Shown here: one piece after another, positions 27,636-36,144 of the stretch
Layout: each line of letters starts with the position of its first letter
Numbering within the stretch: the first letter of the stretch is position 1
From: Jiangella anatolica
GTDB lineage: Bacteria > Actinomycetota > Actinomycetes > Jiangellales > Jiangellaceae
Length of the DNA: 64,000 nt
Reading direction: 5' to 3'
NCBI RefSeq assembly: GCF_003236295.1
Contig: NZ_POTW01000003.1
Span: forward strand, 62,001-126,000
Notes under the pieces: model-generated
Told to the model about the DNA's origin: nothing
Seen by the model: only the letters and a program-made list of their open reading frames with translations
The model's database searches: none
Translations under genes and position numbers: made by a program

Positions 27636-28571
27636 ATGGCTCGGACCATCGACATCGACATCCCCGATCAGACCGGCAGGCTCGCCGTCGTCACCGGAGC
27701 CAGCGACGGCATCGGGTTCGTCATCGCCACCCGGCTCGCCGCGGCGGGCGCGGAGGTGATCATGCCGGTGCGCAACCCCGCCAAGGGCGCGGACGCCGCC
27801 GACCGGATCCGCGGTCTCGTTCCGGGCGCGACGATCGTCACCCGGGCCCTCGACCTGTCCTCGCTCGAGTCGGTGGCGGGCCTCGCCGATCACCTGGTGG
27901 GCGACGGCCGTCCGATCCACCTCCTCGTCAACAACGCCGGCGTGATGACCCCGCCCAGCCGGCAGCTCACCAAGGACGGGTTCGAGCTGCAGTTCGGCAC
28001 CAACCACCTCGGCCACTTCGCGCTGACCCTGGGACTCCTGCCGTTGCTGCGGCAGGGCCGGGCGAGGGTCACGCACCAGACGAGCGTCGCCGCCCGCAGC
28101 GGCGCGATCAACTGGGGCGACCTGAACTGGGAACGCGGCTACGACGCGATGAAGGCCTACCGGCAGTCGAAGATCGCCGTGGGCCTGTTCGCCCGCGAGC
28201 TCGACCAGCGCAGCGCCGTGGCGGGGTGGGGCGTCACCAGCAACCTGTCCCACCCCGGGGTCTCTCCGACGAACCTGCTCTCCGCTCAGCCCGGCATGGG
28301 GCGGCAGAAGGACACCGGCTCGGTCCGCATGATCCGGGTGCTCTCGCGCCTGGGCCTGGCGGGTACGCCGGACACCGCCGCGCTGCCGGCACTGCTGGCC
28401 GCGACCGGCCCGGCCGCGCGGGGGAGCGAGTTCTACGGTCCCAGGCGACGCGGCGACATGAGCGGCCCGCCCGCCCGTCGGGACCTGTGGGAGCCGCTGC
28501 GCAGCATGGACGACGCCCGCCGGCTCTGGGAGGTCTCCGAGGGCCTGGTCGGCGTGCGGTTCCCGGTCTGA
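27636..28571 (+). CDS. SDR-family oxidoreductase (retinol-dehydrogenase-like)
   Basis: 311 residues starting at ATG 27636 behind [39 protein letters not shown] and the YRQSK catalytic pair match the atypical retinol-dehydrogenase-like branch with long C-terminus. Divergent from, and probably controlled by, the MmyB-like regulator; the pair is a common actinobacterial arrangement, perhaps for redox detoxification. Substrate unknown. Confidence 0.87.
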   Translation: MARTIDIDIPDQTGRLAVVTGASDGIGFVIATRLAAAGAEVIMPVRNPAKGADAADRIRGLVPGATIVTRALDLSSLESVAGLADHLVGDGRPIHLLVNNAGVMTPPSRQLTKDGFELQFGTNHLGHFALTLGLLPLLRQGRARVTHQTSVAARSGAINWGDLNWERGYDAMKAYRQSKIAVGLFARELDQRSAVAGWGVTSNLSHPGVSPTNLLSAQPGMGRQKDTGSVRMIRVLSRLGLAGTPDTAALPALLAATGPAARGSEFYGPRRRGDMSGPPARRDLWEPLRSMDDARRLWEVSEGLVGVRFPV

Positions 28572-28573
28572 GG

Positions 28574-28611
28574 CGTGCCCAGGCTCCGTCACGGGGGAGC
28601 CCGGGCACGCG
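28574..28611. terminator. Bidirectional terminator hairpin
   Basis: GCGTGCCCAGGCTCC (28574-28588) pairs with GGAGCCCGGGCACGC (28597-28611) with one mismatch and an 8-nt loop. It lies between the convergent SDR and GH172 genes. Confidence 0.75.
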
Positions 28612-28631
28612 CTCCTGGACCAGCCGCGGCC

Positions 28632-29729
28632 TCAGCGTGGTTCGCGCCGAGCGGCTGGTGGCAGGGAGGGCCCCTGGCCGCCGGGGGCGTCCTGGTACCA
28701 GTAGGCCGTCGTGCAGACGTCGTCGGCGCGTTCGAACAGCAGGCCCCCGCGGTCGCCGATCTGCTGGAGGGTGACCCGCAGGCCGGTGCCGAACCGGATC
28801 GGGTCGGGCAGGTGCCAGCGGTACATGCCGTGGCTGGGCGGCATCGTCGTGTCGTACGGCGAGATGGCGGTCTCGTCCTCGACCAGGCGCTGGTGGTAGC
28901 CCAGATAGGCGGTGCTGAAGGTCTGGCTCCGCGGCACCGGGACGGCGCCGAGGTGGTCCTGGAACGCCCATGCCCCGCCGACGTAGTCCTCCAGGCCGGT
29001 GCCGCAGATCGTCGGCAGGCTCTCGTCGTCGTCGATGAAGAACTTCAGCTCGCCCTCGCCCCACCAGAACCGCTCGAGCGCGGTGACGCCGATGTAGGTG
29101 CCGACGTAGGCGCCGCGCCCGCTGACGTCGTCGAGCACGACGTGGTCGGTGCCGCGCGGCACGTCCGGCCCGGTCCGCCGCCACTGCGCGTGCAGGTAGC
29201 CGAGGTCGTCCTCCAGCGCGTCGCCGAGGGAGTAGGAGACCTGGTAGAACACCCCCTCGATCGGGCCGGCGTGCTCGTTGCGCAGCTCGATCCGCGCGGC
29301 CCGCCGGAACGGCATCGGCAGATAGCAGTTGAAGCCGCCGTTGGGCGCGACCACCATCGGCGCGGAGTACACCGGCGACGCGGTGGCGAACCCGCTGAGG
29401 AAGAAGTCGCCGAACGGGACCTCGACGGCGGGCGCGTCGGCGTCGTCCCAGGTGATCCGCAGGACGAGGTCGCGCAGCACGTACGGGCCGGCGGCGGTGG
29501 CCCGCGGCAGCGTGAACCAGAGATGCCGGATGACGCCCGGCCCGTCGATCGCCGCGATCGTCGCCGTCTCGCCGGCGCCGATCGTGATGCACGGCCGGCC
29601 CTTGCGTCCGGGACCCAGCCGCGAGGCGGCGGCGCCACCGGCGCCGGGCGCACCGGTGGGGTTCTCCGCGCTGATGGATCGGCTCCGGGTGCGGTCCAGG
29701 CGGGCGTAGGCGGGCAGATCGAGAGACAC
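28632..29729 (-). CDS. GH172-family (DUF2961) glycosidase
   Basis: About 365 residues without signal peptide. DUF2961 signatures: IDGPGVIRHLWFTLP, PFGDFF, NCYLPMPF, FWWGEGELKFFIDDD and CGTGLEDYVGGAW; the Glu of GEGE and of LEDY are in the positions of the catalytic pair proposed for GH172. Characterised GH172 members are a difructose-dianhydride-I synthase/hydrolase (alpha-fructofuranosidase) and alpha-D-arabinofuranosidases. I chose GTG 29729, 7 nt behind GGAG; GTG 29771, overlapping the permease stop, would add 14 residues. It is the last gene of the minus-strand transporter operon 29768-32905. Confidence 0.85.
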   Translation of the reverse strand: MSLDLPAYARLDRTRSRSISAENPTGAPGAGGAAASRLGPGRKGRPCITIGAGETATIAAIDGPGVIRHLWFTLPRATAAGPYVLRDLVLRITWDDADAPAVEVPFGDFFLSGFATASPVYSAPMVVAPNGGFNCYLPMPFRRAARIELRNEHAGPIEGVFYQVSYSLGDALEDDLGYLHAQWRRTGPDVPRGTDHVVLDDVSGRGAYVGTYIGVTALERFWWGEGELKFFIDDDESLPTICGTGLEDYVGGAWAFQDHLGAVPVPRSQTFSTAYLGYHQRLVEDETAISPYDTTMPPSHGMYRWHLPDPIRFGTGLRVTLQQIGDRGGLLFERADDVCTTAYWYQDAPGGQGPSLPPAARREPR

Positions 29730-29767
29730 AGGCGAGCTCCAGAAGGTCGGTACGGCGGCCGGAGCGC

Positions 29768-30628
29768 TCACTTGACGGCCCCGGCGGTGACTCCGCGCGT
29801 GAGGGTGCGCTGGAAGAGGAAGAAGAAGACCAGCGTCGGCAGCAGCGACAGCAGTGACGCCGCGGCCAGCTGGGTGACGTCGAGGGTGTTCTGTCCCTTG
29901 AGGGCGGCCAGCGCGATCGGGATCGTCTGCGCGTCCGGCGTGATGAGCATGATCATCGGGATGAAGAACTCGTTCCACGTCCAGACGAAGAAGAACACCA
30001 GCAGCACCGACATGGTCGGCCGCAGCACCGGCGCGACGATGCGGGTGAGGATCACCCAGCGGTTCGCGCCGTCGACGCGGGCGGCCTCGAGCAGCTCCGC
30101 CGGGAACGTGCCGAGCACCGAGCTGAGCAGGTAGGTGCCGAAGGCCGCCTGCAGCACGATGAAGATGATCACGACCGACCAGACCGAGTTCTGCAGCCCG
30201 ACGGCCTGCGCACCGGTGAACAGCGGGTAGATCAGCGCCTCCTGCGGCAGGATCGTCGCCATCAGCAGGACGAACACCACCCAGGTCCGCCCGCGCACGC
30301 GGCCGATCCCGATGGCGTAGGCGCTGAGCATCGACACCGCCACGCCCACGACGGCCACGACGCCGGCGATCAGCACGGAGTTCGTCAGCAGCCGCGGGTA
30401 ATCGACGCTGCCGAGGTAGCGGTCGAACGCCGAGAACGTCCACGGCTCGGGCAACGCGAGCGGGCCGCGCTGCGAGTAGTCCGCGCCGGTCTTGAACGCG
30501 TTGCTGACCAGCAGGTAGAACGGCACCAGCATCACCACGGCGACCAGCGCCGCGACGATCAGCAGCGCCCACCGCCGGGTGGTCAGCAGCGCCACGACGC
30601 GCCGGTCGCGACGTCGCCGGGTGCTCAT
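29768..30628 (-). CDS. CUT1 sugar ABC transporter permease (MalG type)
   Basis: 286 residues with six membrane helices; the coupling loop is ELLEAARVDGANRWVILTRIVAPVLRP (EAA motif) and the N-terminus MSTRRRRDRR is a short basic cytoplasmic tail. ATG overlaps the partner permease stop (ATGA). Forms the membrane channel with the product of 30625-31566. Confidence 0.9.
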   Translation of the reverse strand: MSTRRRRDRRVVALLTTRRWALLIVAALVAVVMLVPFYLLVSNAFKTGADYSQRGPLALPEPWTFSAFDRYLGSVDYPRLLTNSVLIAGVVAVVGVAVSMLSAYAIGIGRVRGRTWVVFVLLMATILPQEALIYPLFTGAQAVGLQNSVWSVVIIFIVLQAAFGTYLLSSVLGTFPAELLEAARVDGANRWVILTRIVAPVLRPTMSVLLVFFFVWTWNEFFIPMIMLITPDAQTIPIALAALKGQNTLDVTQLAAASLLSLLPTLVFFFLFQRTLTRGVTAGAVK

Positions 30629-31566
30629 CGCTCCTCCATCGAACGCGCCTGCCAGAAGATCAGCCCCGCCGCGACCAGCCCGATGACGATCGCCAGCGTG
30701 GTCGCCGAGGCCGCGCCGTAGCCGACCCGGGACAGCTCGAAGAAGTTCCGGTACGAGAAGTACGACGGGACGTACGTCGAGCTCTCGGGGCCGCCTTTGG
30801 TGAGGATCAGGATCGGCGCGAACAGCTTCATCGCCCCGATCGTGGCGGTGAGCACGACGACGTAGATGTCGGTGCGGATGTGCGGGACGGTGATCGCCCG
30901 GAACCGGCGCCACCAGCCGGCGCCGTCGAGCTCGGCCGCCTCGTGGAGCTCCGGTTCGACCCGCTGCAGCGCGGACATGAAGATCACGACCGGGTAGCCG
31001 ATCTGCAGCCAGATCAGCATGATCATGACCGAGCGCAGCGCGATGTCCGGGTCGCCGAGCCAGTCCGGGCCGCCGGCGATCCCGAGCGCCCGCAGCGTCG
31101 AGTTCAGCGCGCCGTCGCGGGTCTCCAGGATCCACGCCCACACGACGCCGGCCACGGCGATGGGCAGGATCTGCGGGAGGTAGTAGCTGGCCCGCAGCAC
31201 CGAGGCGACCCGCGGCCCGAACAACCGGCCGAGGTAGTCGAACAGCAGCGCGGCCAGGAGCAGCCCGATCAGCGTCGGCACGACGGCGATCGCGACGATC
31301 AGGTAGAGCGTGTTGCCGAACGAGCTCCAGAAGACGTCGTCGCGCAGCAGCTCGCGGTAGTTGTCCAGGCCGACCCAGGTCCTGGGCGCCGCGCCGCCCT
31401 TCCAGTCGAAGAAGCTGTAGTACAGGTTCATCGCGAAGGGCACGAGGACGATCGCGCCGAAGCCGATCCCGATGGGTACCAGATACGCCCAGTAGGTCAC
31501 CGGGCGGCGCCGGCGACCCGCCTCGGTGACAGGCGCGGTGGCGGGCGCGGTGGAGATCAAGGTCAT
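30625..31566 (-). CDS. CUT1 sugar ABC transporter permease (MalF type)
   Basis: 313 residues: VTYWAYLVPIGIGFGAIVLV as the first helix, five more, and the coupling loop PELHEAAELDGAGWWRRFRAITVPHIR. It lies 55 nt after the binding-protein stop. The local operon has no ATPase gene, so it must rely on a shared ATPase such as MsiK encoded elsewhere. Confidence 0.9.
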   Translation of the reverse strand: MTLISTAPATAPVTEAGRRRRPVTYWAYLVPIGIGFGAIVLVPFAMNLYYSFFDWKGGAAPRTWVGLDNYRELLRDDVFWSSFGNTLYLIVAIAVVPTLIGLLLAALLFDYLGRLFGPRVASVLRASYYLPQILPIAVAGVVWAWILETRDGALNSTLRALGIAGGPDWLGDPDIALRSVMIMLIWLQIGYPVVIFMSALQRVEPELHEAAELDGAGWWRRFRAITVPHIRTDIYVVVLTATIGAMKLFAPILILTKGGPESSTYVPSYFSYRNFFELSRVGYGAASATTLAIVIGLVAAGLIFWQARSMEER

Positions 31567-31621
31567 GGCTGCTCCGGTTCGGCGCCCGGACCCGCGGCGG
31601 CGCGGGTCCGGGCGGAGATGG

Positions 31622-32905
31622 TCAGGACTGGCTGCCGGAGTCGTAGAACTCCTGCATGTCCGCCAGGAACGAGGCGGCGTCCGTCGAGCCGTTGGCCAGC
31701 GCCTGCAGCCCGCTCATCTGGAAGTCGAGCAGGCCGGGCACCGGATAGTCGGGGTAGAACGAGAGCGCGTCGCGCTCGCGGATGGCGTCGAACTGCTCGT
31801 TCAGCTCCCGCATGCGCGGGTCCTCGATCGACGCGGTGTCGCCGGCCACGGGGATGCCGCCGAGCGCGGCGATCTCGTTCTGCACCTCGGGCGAGAGCGT
31901 GGTCTCGATCCAGTCGTAGGCCAGGTCCTTGTTCTTCGCGTTGGCCGGCACCGACCACAGGTGGCCCGACGCCCCGGCGTTGAGCGCGGACTCGGGGAAG
32001 GCGAAGGTGCCCCACTCGAAGCTCGCCTCCTCGCTGACCCGGGCGAACGACCAGGTGCCGTTGGCCATGAACGGGAACTCGCCGGCGATGAACGCCCGCT
32101 CCATCTCGTCGGCCTTGATCCCCGCGAGCTGCGTGCCGAGGTAGCCGGCCTCGATCCAGTCCTGCAGGTGCTGGGTGCCCTCGAGGAACGCGCCGGAGGT
32201 CACGTCGGGCTCGCCGTCGACGAAGATGAAGTCGTCGATGGCCGGCCGGTCCGCGACGGCCGAGATCAGCTGCCACCAGGTCTGCAGGACGGCGTGCTCG
32301 CCGGCGTTGCTGGACACCGGCGTGACGCCGTCGGCGAGGAAGGCGTCGAACATCGCCTCCAGCTCCGCCATCGTCTCCGGCGGGCCGTCGAAGCCGTGCT
32401 CGGCGAGCAGGTCGGCGTTGTAGTAGAAGGTGAAGAACGACGCGACGTTCGGCACGCCGTACCAGTCGCCCGAGCCGGCGTGGCCGGTCTCGTCGTAGAC
32501 GGCCAGCGACCGGACCGAGCCGGTGATGCGCTCGTCCCACCCGCGCTCCTCGACGACGTCGGTCAGCGGGTCGATCAGGCCCTGGGCGGCCAGCTGGCCG
32601 CCGTCGGCGTTGCCGGTGTTCACCAGCATGACGTCCGGCACGTCGTCGCCGGTGAGCAGGATCTTCGCGTTCGACCGGATCGAGTCGAAGCTGGTGCTGG
32701 CGAACTCGACCTCGACGTCGGGATGCTCCTCCCGGAAGATCTCCAGCGCGCGCTGCCACCCCCGGTACTGCGCCGTCGAGGTGGTCTCGTACTGCAGGAT
32801 CGTGAACGTCTCGTCGTCGGATCCAGAACCCGAACAGGCGGTGAGGCCCGCGGCGAGAGCGAGCACAGCCGCTCCTGCCGCCATCCGTTGCCTCGTCTTC
32901 GTCAC
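31622..32905 (-). CDS. Sugar ABC transporter substrate-binding lipoprotein (family 1)
   Basis: 427 residues with signal peptide and lipobox LTAC (MTKTRQRMAAGAAVLALAAGLTAC). The body is SBP_bac_1: FTILQYETTSTAQYRGWQRALE, GDDVPDVMLVNTG, AGEFPFMANGTWSF. It binds the oligosaccharide for the following two permeases; because the operon ends in a GH172 enzyme, a fructose- or arabinose-containing saccharide is inferred. It is divergent from the LacI gene at 33071, with candidate operators between them. Confidence 0.9.
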   Translation of the reverse strand: MTKTRQRMAAGAAVLALAAGLTACSGSGSDDETFTILQYETTSTAQYRGWQRALEIFREEHPDVEVEFASTSFDSIRSNAKILLTGDDVPDVMLVNTGNADGGQLAAQGLIDPLTDVVEERGWDERITGSVRSLAVYDETGHAGSGDWYGVPNVASFFTFYYNADLLAEHGFDGPPETMAELEAMFDAFLADGVTPVSSNAGEHAVLQTWWQLISAVADRPAIDDFIFVDGEPDVTSGAFLEGTQHLQDWIEAGYLGTQLAGIKADEMERAFIAGEFPFMANGTWSFARVSEEASFEWGTFAFPESALNAGASGHLWSVPANAKNKDLAYDWIETTLSPEVQNEIAALGGIPVAGDTASIEDPRMRELNEQFDAIRERDALSFYPDYPVPGLLDFQMSGLQALANGSTDAASFLADMQEFYDSGSQS

Positions 32906-32972
32906 AGCGTCCTCCCACGTCGTCTCTGACCGTTCGAACGTTGGCGCCCGCCGTGACCCGGCCGCCAGCGGT

Positions 32973-32984
32973 GGTAACGCTACC
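32973..32984. promoter_or_regulatory. Candidate LacI operator (GGTAACGCTACC), transporter side
   Basis: An imperfect palindrome, GGTAACGCTACC, 67 nt before the binding-protein start. It shares GGTAACG..ACC with a second site 65 nt away. On the minus strand it overlaps a weak -10-like TAGCGT. Confidence 0.65.
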
Positions 32985-33037
32985 TTTCGGATTGTGGCGC
33001 GTCCAGCAGGATGTTCGTAGCACTACGGTCACGCCTT

Positions 33038-33049
33038 GGTAACGTGACC
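33038..33049. promoter_or_regulatory. Candidate LacI operator (GGTAACGTGACC), regulator side
   Basis: Same GGTAACG..ACC pattern, 21 nt before the LacI GTG, 14 nt after the start of a -10-like TACGGT (33024-33029). The matching -35 is weak. Confidence 0.65.
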
Positions 33050-33070
33050 TCAGAATTGGAGGAGGGTCTT

Positions 33071-34075
33071 GTGGCGACGATCAACGACGTGGCCCGGCTG
33101 GCCGGCGTCAGCCCCATGACGGCATCGCGCGTCGTCAACGGGACCGGCAACGTCCGCCCGGAGTCGCGCGAGAAGGTGCTGCGGGCGGTCGAGGCGCTCG
33201 GCTACACCCGCAACTATGCCGCGTCCGCGCTGCGCCGTCGCGGCACGCCCACCTGGACCGTCGGCCTCGTCCTCGAGGACGTCGCCAACCCCTATCAGGC
33301 GCAGCTGCACCGCCAGATCGAGGACGCCGTGCGTGAGCGCGGCTCGCTCGTGCTCGCGGCCAGCACCGACGAGGACCCGCGGCGCATGAGCGACCTCATC
33401 CTGGAGCTCCGGTCACGCCAGGTCGACGGCCTCGTTGTCGCGCCGCCGCCGGGCGACCAGTCGTACCTGGCGGCGGGGCAGCGTCAGGGCATCCCGCTCG
33501 TCCTCGTCGACCGGCCGGCCGTCGGCATCGCCGCGCCGGCCGTGCTGTCCGACGGCAGGCGCGGCACCCGCGACGCCGTCGGCCATCTCGTCGCGCACGG
33601 ACACCGCCGCATCGCCTACATCACCGACCTGCGCTCGGCGACGATGCGCGAGCGGCACGCCGGCTTCCTCGACGGGCTGCGCGAGCACGGGCTGGCTCCC
33701 GACGACGCGCTGGTGCGCACCGACGTCGAGGCGCCCGAGCTCGCCGCCGCGACCGTCCGCGAGCTGCTTGCGCTCCCGGAACCGCCCAGCGCGCTGATCA
33801 CCGGCCGCGACGGCACCACCGTCGGCGCGGTCCGGGGGCTGCACGCCGCCGGCGCCCAGCACCGGGTGGCGATGGTCGGCTTCGACGACGTCGAGCTCGC
33901 CGACCTCCTCGAGCCCGGCCTGACGGTCGTCGCCCAGGATCCCGCGGCGGTCGGCCGCAACGCCGCGCAACTGCTGCTGCGGCAGCTCGCCGATCCGGCC
34001 ACGCCGGTCGAGGGTGTCCGGGTCCCGACGACGCTCATCCCGCGCGGCTCCGGCGAGCTCCCGGCGCCGGGCTGA
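33071..34075 (+). CDS. LacI-family transcriptional regulator (second circuit)
   Basis: 334 residues from GTG 33071 behind GGAGGAGGG. Helix-turn-helix ATINDVARLAGVSPMTASRV, hinge with YAASALRRRG, then the sugar-binding domain (VGLVLEDVANPYQ..., MVGFDDVELADLL). It is divergent from the CUT1/GH172 operon 28632-32905 and probably represses it and itself through the GGTAACG..ACC sites. Confidence 0.9.
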   Translation: MATINDVARLAGVSPMTASRVVNGTGNVRPESREKVLRAVEALGYTRNYAASALRRRGTPTWTVGLVLEDVANPYQAQLHRQIEDAVRERGSLVLAASTDEDPRRMSDLILELRSRQVDGLVVAPPPGDQSYLAAGQRQGIPLVLVDRPAVGIAAPAVLSDGRRGTRDAVGHLVAHGHRRIAYITDLRSATMRERHAGFLDGLREHGLAPDDALVRTDVEAPELAAATVRELLALPEPPSALITGRDGTTVGAVRGLHAAGAQHRVAMVGFDDVELADLLEPGLTVVAQDPAAVGRNAAQLLLRQLADPATPVEGVRVPTTLIPRGSGELPAPG

Positions 34076-34198
34076 TCGCCGCTCTTGGGCCGGGGCGGCG
34101 ACGGCAGTTGCCGCGTCGGCCCGCGGTGGTGCAATGGGCCGTTGTGCTGCGGTGGCCGTCCCCCTGCTGCCCATTTTCTTAGCCGGGCCGGCGCGCCT

Positions 34199-34253
34199 CA
34201 AGTCCGCGGCCTCTGCTGGTCATTGGGTGTTTGTGGTTGGGGGCGCGGACTTG
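34199..34253. repeat. Inverted repeat CAAGTCCGCG/CGCGGACTTG
   Basis: A perfect 10-bp inverted repeat (34199-34208 and 34244-34253) with a T/G-rich 35-nt loop, 124 nt after the LacI stop. It may be that gene's terminator or a protein site; nothing else marks it. The region 34076-34380 has no supported gene. Confidence 0.4.
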
Positions 34254-34387
34254 ACCCGCGCCGTCCCGGCCAAGAACGGGCAGCTATCAGGGGGACGGGG
34301 GGAGTGTGGCGACGGGCCGTCGGAGCTCCCGCGTGGTCCGTTTGGGGTTTGGGTGCCACACGCTGGCCGGAGAGGGAGCGAACGTGG

Positions 34388-34522
34388 CCCGGGAAACCGG
34401 CGGACGCCCGGGAAACCGGCAGACGCCCTGGATCCGGCGGATGCCCCGGAATCCGGCGGACAACGTCCCGATCTGGCTCGCGAACGTCGGTTTCCGGGGC
34501 ATCCGCCGGTTTCCCGGGCGTC
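34388..34522. repeat. Array of ~18-19 bp imperfect repeats in both orientations
   Basis: Starting at 34388 four tandem units (CCCGGGAAACCGGCGGACG, then CCCGGGAAACCGGCAGACG, CCCTGGATCCGGCGGATG, CCCCGGAATCCGGCGGA) are followed, after about 40 nt, by two inverted units. Two 18-bp arms pair perfectly: 34403-34420 with 34505-34522, and 34434-34451 with 34492-34509. The array can form a large cruciform or RNA stem. It lies in the 592-nt gene-free gap before the fructosidase operon. Function unknown; a REP-like element or terminator cluster are options. Confidence 0.7.
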
Positions 34523-34591
34523 GGAAGATCACCTGGGTGGGGTCGTATCGGCCGGCGCGACGGCGCCGGCTGATTGCCGTCACGTTTTCCC

Positions 34592-34621
34592 TTGCGTTGC
34601 GCCCGGGGCACCCACTATGGT
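34592..34621 (+). promoter_or_regulatory. Promoter of the 34668-42769 operon
   Basis: TTGCGT (34592-34597), 18-nt spacer, TATGGT (34616-34621), with the operator pair beginning 11 nt after the start of the -10. Confidence 0.6.
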
Positions 34622-34626
34622 CCCGT

Positions 34627-34654
34627 TTAATCGCTTAACCACTTAAGCGCTTAA
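34627..34654. promoter_or_regulatory. Paired LacI-type operators (TTAATCGCTTAA and TTAAGCGCTTAA)
   Basis: Two 12-bp palindromic sites, 34627-34638 (one mismatch) and 34643-34654 (perfect), 16 bp apart centre to centre, together forming a wider inverted repeat with flanking CCCGTTTAA/TTAAACGG. They end 13 nt before the GH32 ATG. The LacI regulator of the same operon (39323) is the likely ligand. Confidence 0.8.
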
Positions 34655-34667
34655 ACGGACGGGAACG

Positions 34668-36125
34668 ATGACGGACTCGATCTTCTTCAGGCCGGCCCGG
34701 GGATGGGTGGGCGATGTCATCCCGCTGCATCACGAGGGTGAGTACTGGCTGTTCTACCTGCACGATCGTCGCGATCCGGCGCAGCCGGGGACGGCGTGGA
34801 ACCTGGTGCGCACGCGGGACTTCGTGGAGTACGAGGACGCCGGCGTCGCGCTGCCGCACGGTGACGCGTCGAGCCAGGACCTGAACGCGTACACGGGCAG
34901 CGTCGTGGCCGACGGCGGCCGTCATCACCTCTTCTACACCGGCTACAACCCCGCCTTCACCGACGAGGCGACCGGGACGCCGCTCCAGGTGGTCATGCAC
35001 GCGGTGAGCGACGACGGGATGCGCAGCTGGACGAAGCTGCCGGAGGACACCTTCGGCGCACCCGGCGCGGGCTACGAGCCGGGGGACTGGCGCGACCCGT
35101 TCGTCTTCCGCACGTCGCCCGGCGAGCCGTGGCGGATGCTGCTGGCGGCCCGCCGCGACAGCGGGCCCGAGCGGCGGCGCGGGCTGATCGCCGAGTGCCG
35201 CTCGGACGACCTGCGGTCGTGGACGACGGTGGAGCCGTTCTGGGACCCGTCGCTCTACGTCGCGCACGAGTGCCCGGACGTGTTCCGGATCGGCGACTGG
35301 TGGTACCTCGTGTACTCGGAGTTCTCCGACCGCTTCTGCACGCGGTACCGGATGGCGCGGACGCCGGACGGTCCGTGGCAGGCGCCCGCACACGACGCGC
35401 TCGACGGCCGCGCCTTCTACGCGGCCAAGACCGCGGGTGACGCGGGCCGGCGCTTCGCGTTCGGCTGGATCCCCAGCCGGGAGGACGAGCGCGACGACGG
35501 CGCCTGGCAGTGGGCCGGCGACCTCGCCGTCCACGAGCTCGTCCAGCAGCGGGACGGCACGCTCGCCGTCGCGCTGCCCGGCGAGGTCAGGGCCGCGTTC
35601 GCCCAGGAGACGCCGACGGTGTTCCGGCCCGTGCTCGGCACGTGGGCCGGCGACGGGCCGAGCTGGCGAGCCGAGGCGCCGGACGCGTACGCGGTGCTCG
35701 TCACCGACGACGACCTCCCGGACCAGTGCCTGGTCAGCGTCGTCGTCGACATCGCACCCGGCACGACGGAGTGCGGCGTCCTGCTGCGCACCTCGGCGGA
35801 CGGCGACGAGGGTTACGTCGTGCGCCTGGAGCCGCGACGGCAGCGGATGGTGTTCGACCGCTGGCCCCGCCGCCGCACCGGGCCCATGCAGTGGCAGATC
35901 TCCGGCGACGTCCCGCACGCCGTCGAGCTGGAGCGTCCGTGCGACCTGCCGCCCGGCCGCCACGTGCTCGACATCGTGGTGGACGGCACGGCCTGCATCG
36001 CTTACCTGGACGGGCGCGTCGCGATGAGCGCCCGCAGCTACGACCGGCGCGGGGGCGGGCTCGGTCTATTCGTCGGCGAGGGCTCTGCGTCCTTCACCGG
36101 CATCACGGTCACTACCCGCACATGA
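34668..36125 (+). CDS. GH32-family fructosidase, divergent subgroup
   Basis: 485 residues, no signal peptide. The five-bladed propeller starts at once: GWVGDVIPLHHEGEYWLFY replaces the usual WxNDPNG but keeps the nucleophile Asp (Asp16). DWRDPFVF gives the transition-state Asp143, and HECPDVF the acid/base Glu201. A C-terminal beta-sandwich follows (to HVLDIVVDGTACIAYLDGR). Substrate is probably a beta-fructoside, but the altered first motif means the specificity is uncertain. First gene of an operon with a CUT1 transporter, LacI, fructokinase and another GH32. Confidence 0.82.
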   Translation: MTDSIFFRPARGWVGDVIPLHHEGEYWLFYLHDRRDPAQPGTAWNLVRTRDFVEYEDAGVALPHGDASSQDLNAYTGSVVADGGRHHLFYTGYNPAFTDEATGTPLQVVMHAVSDDGMRSWTKLPEDTFGAPGAGYEPGDWRDPFVFRTSPGEPWRMLLAARRDSGPERRRGLIAECRSDDLRSWTTVEPFWDPSLYVAHECPDVFRIGDWWYLVYSEFSDRFCTRYRMARTPDGPWQAPAHDALDGRAFYAAKTAGDAGRRFAFGWIPSREDERDDGAWQWAGDLAVHELVQQRDGTLAVALPGEVRAAFAQETPTVFRPVLGTWAGDGPSWRAEAPDAYAVLVTDDDLPDQCLVSVVVDIAPGTTECGVLLRTSADGDEGYVVRLEPRRQRMVFDRWPRRRTGPMQWQISGDVPHAVELERPCDLPPGRHVLDIVVDGTACIAYLDGRVAMSARSYDRRGGGLGLFVGEGSASFTGITVTTRT

Positions 36126-36144
36126 GAACCCCAGGAGGTCCCTC

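Noticed and set aside
34388-34522. Possible CRISPR array
   Set aside because: Units are imperfect, adjoin with no spacers, and appear in both orientations; no cas genes.
34014-34646. Several overlapping open frames on both strands in the 34.1-34.6 kb gap
   Set aside because: They run through the repeat array, have no ribosome site and low-complexity Arg/Pro translations.
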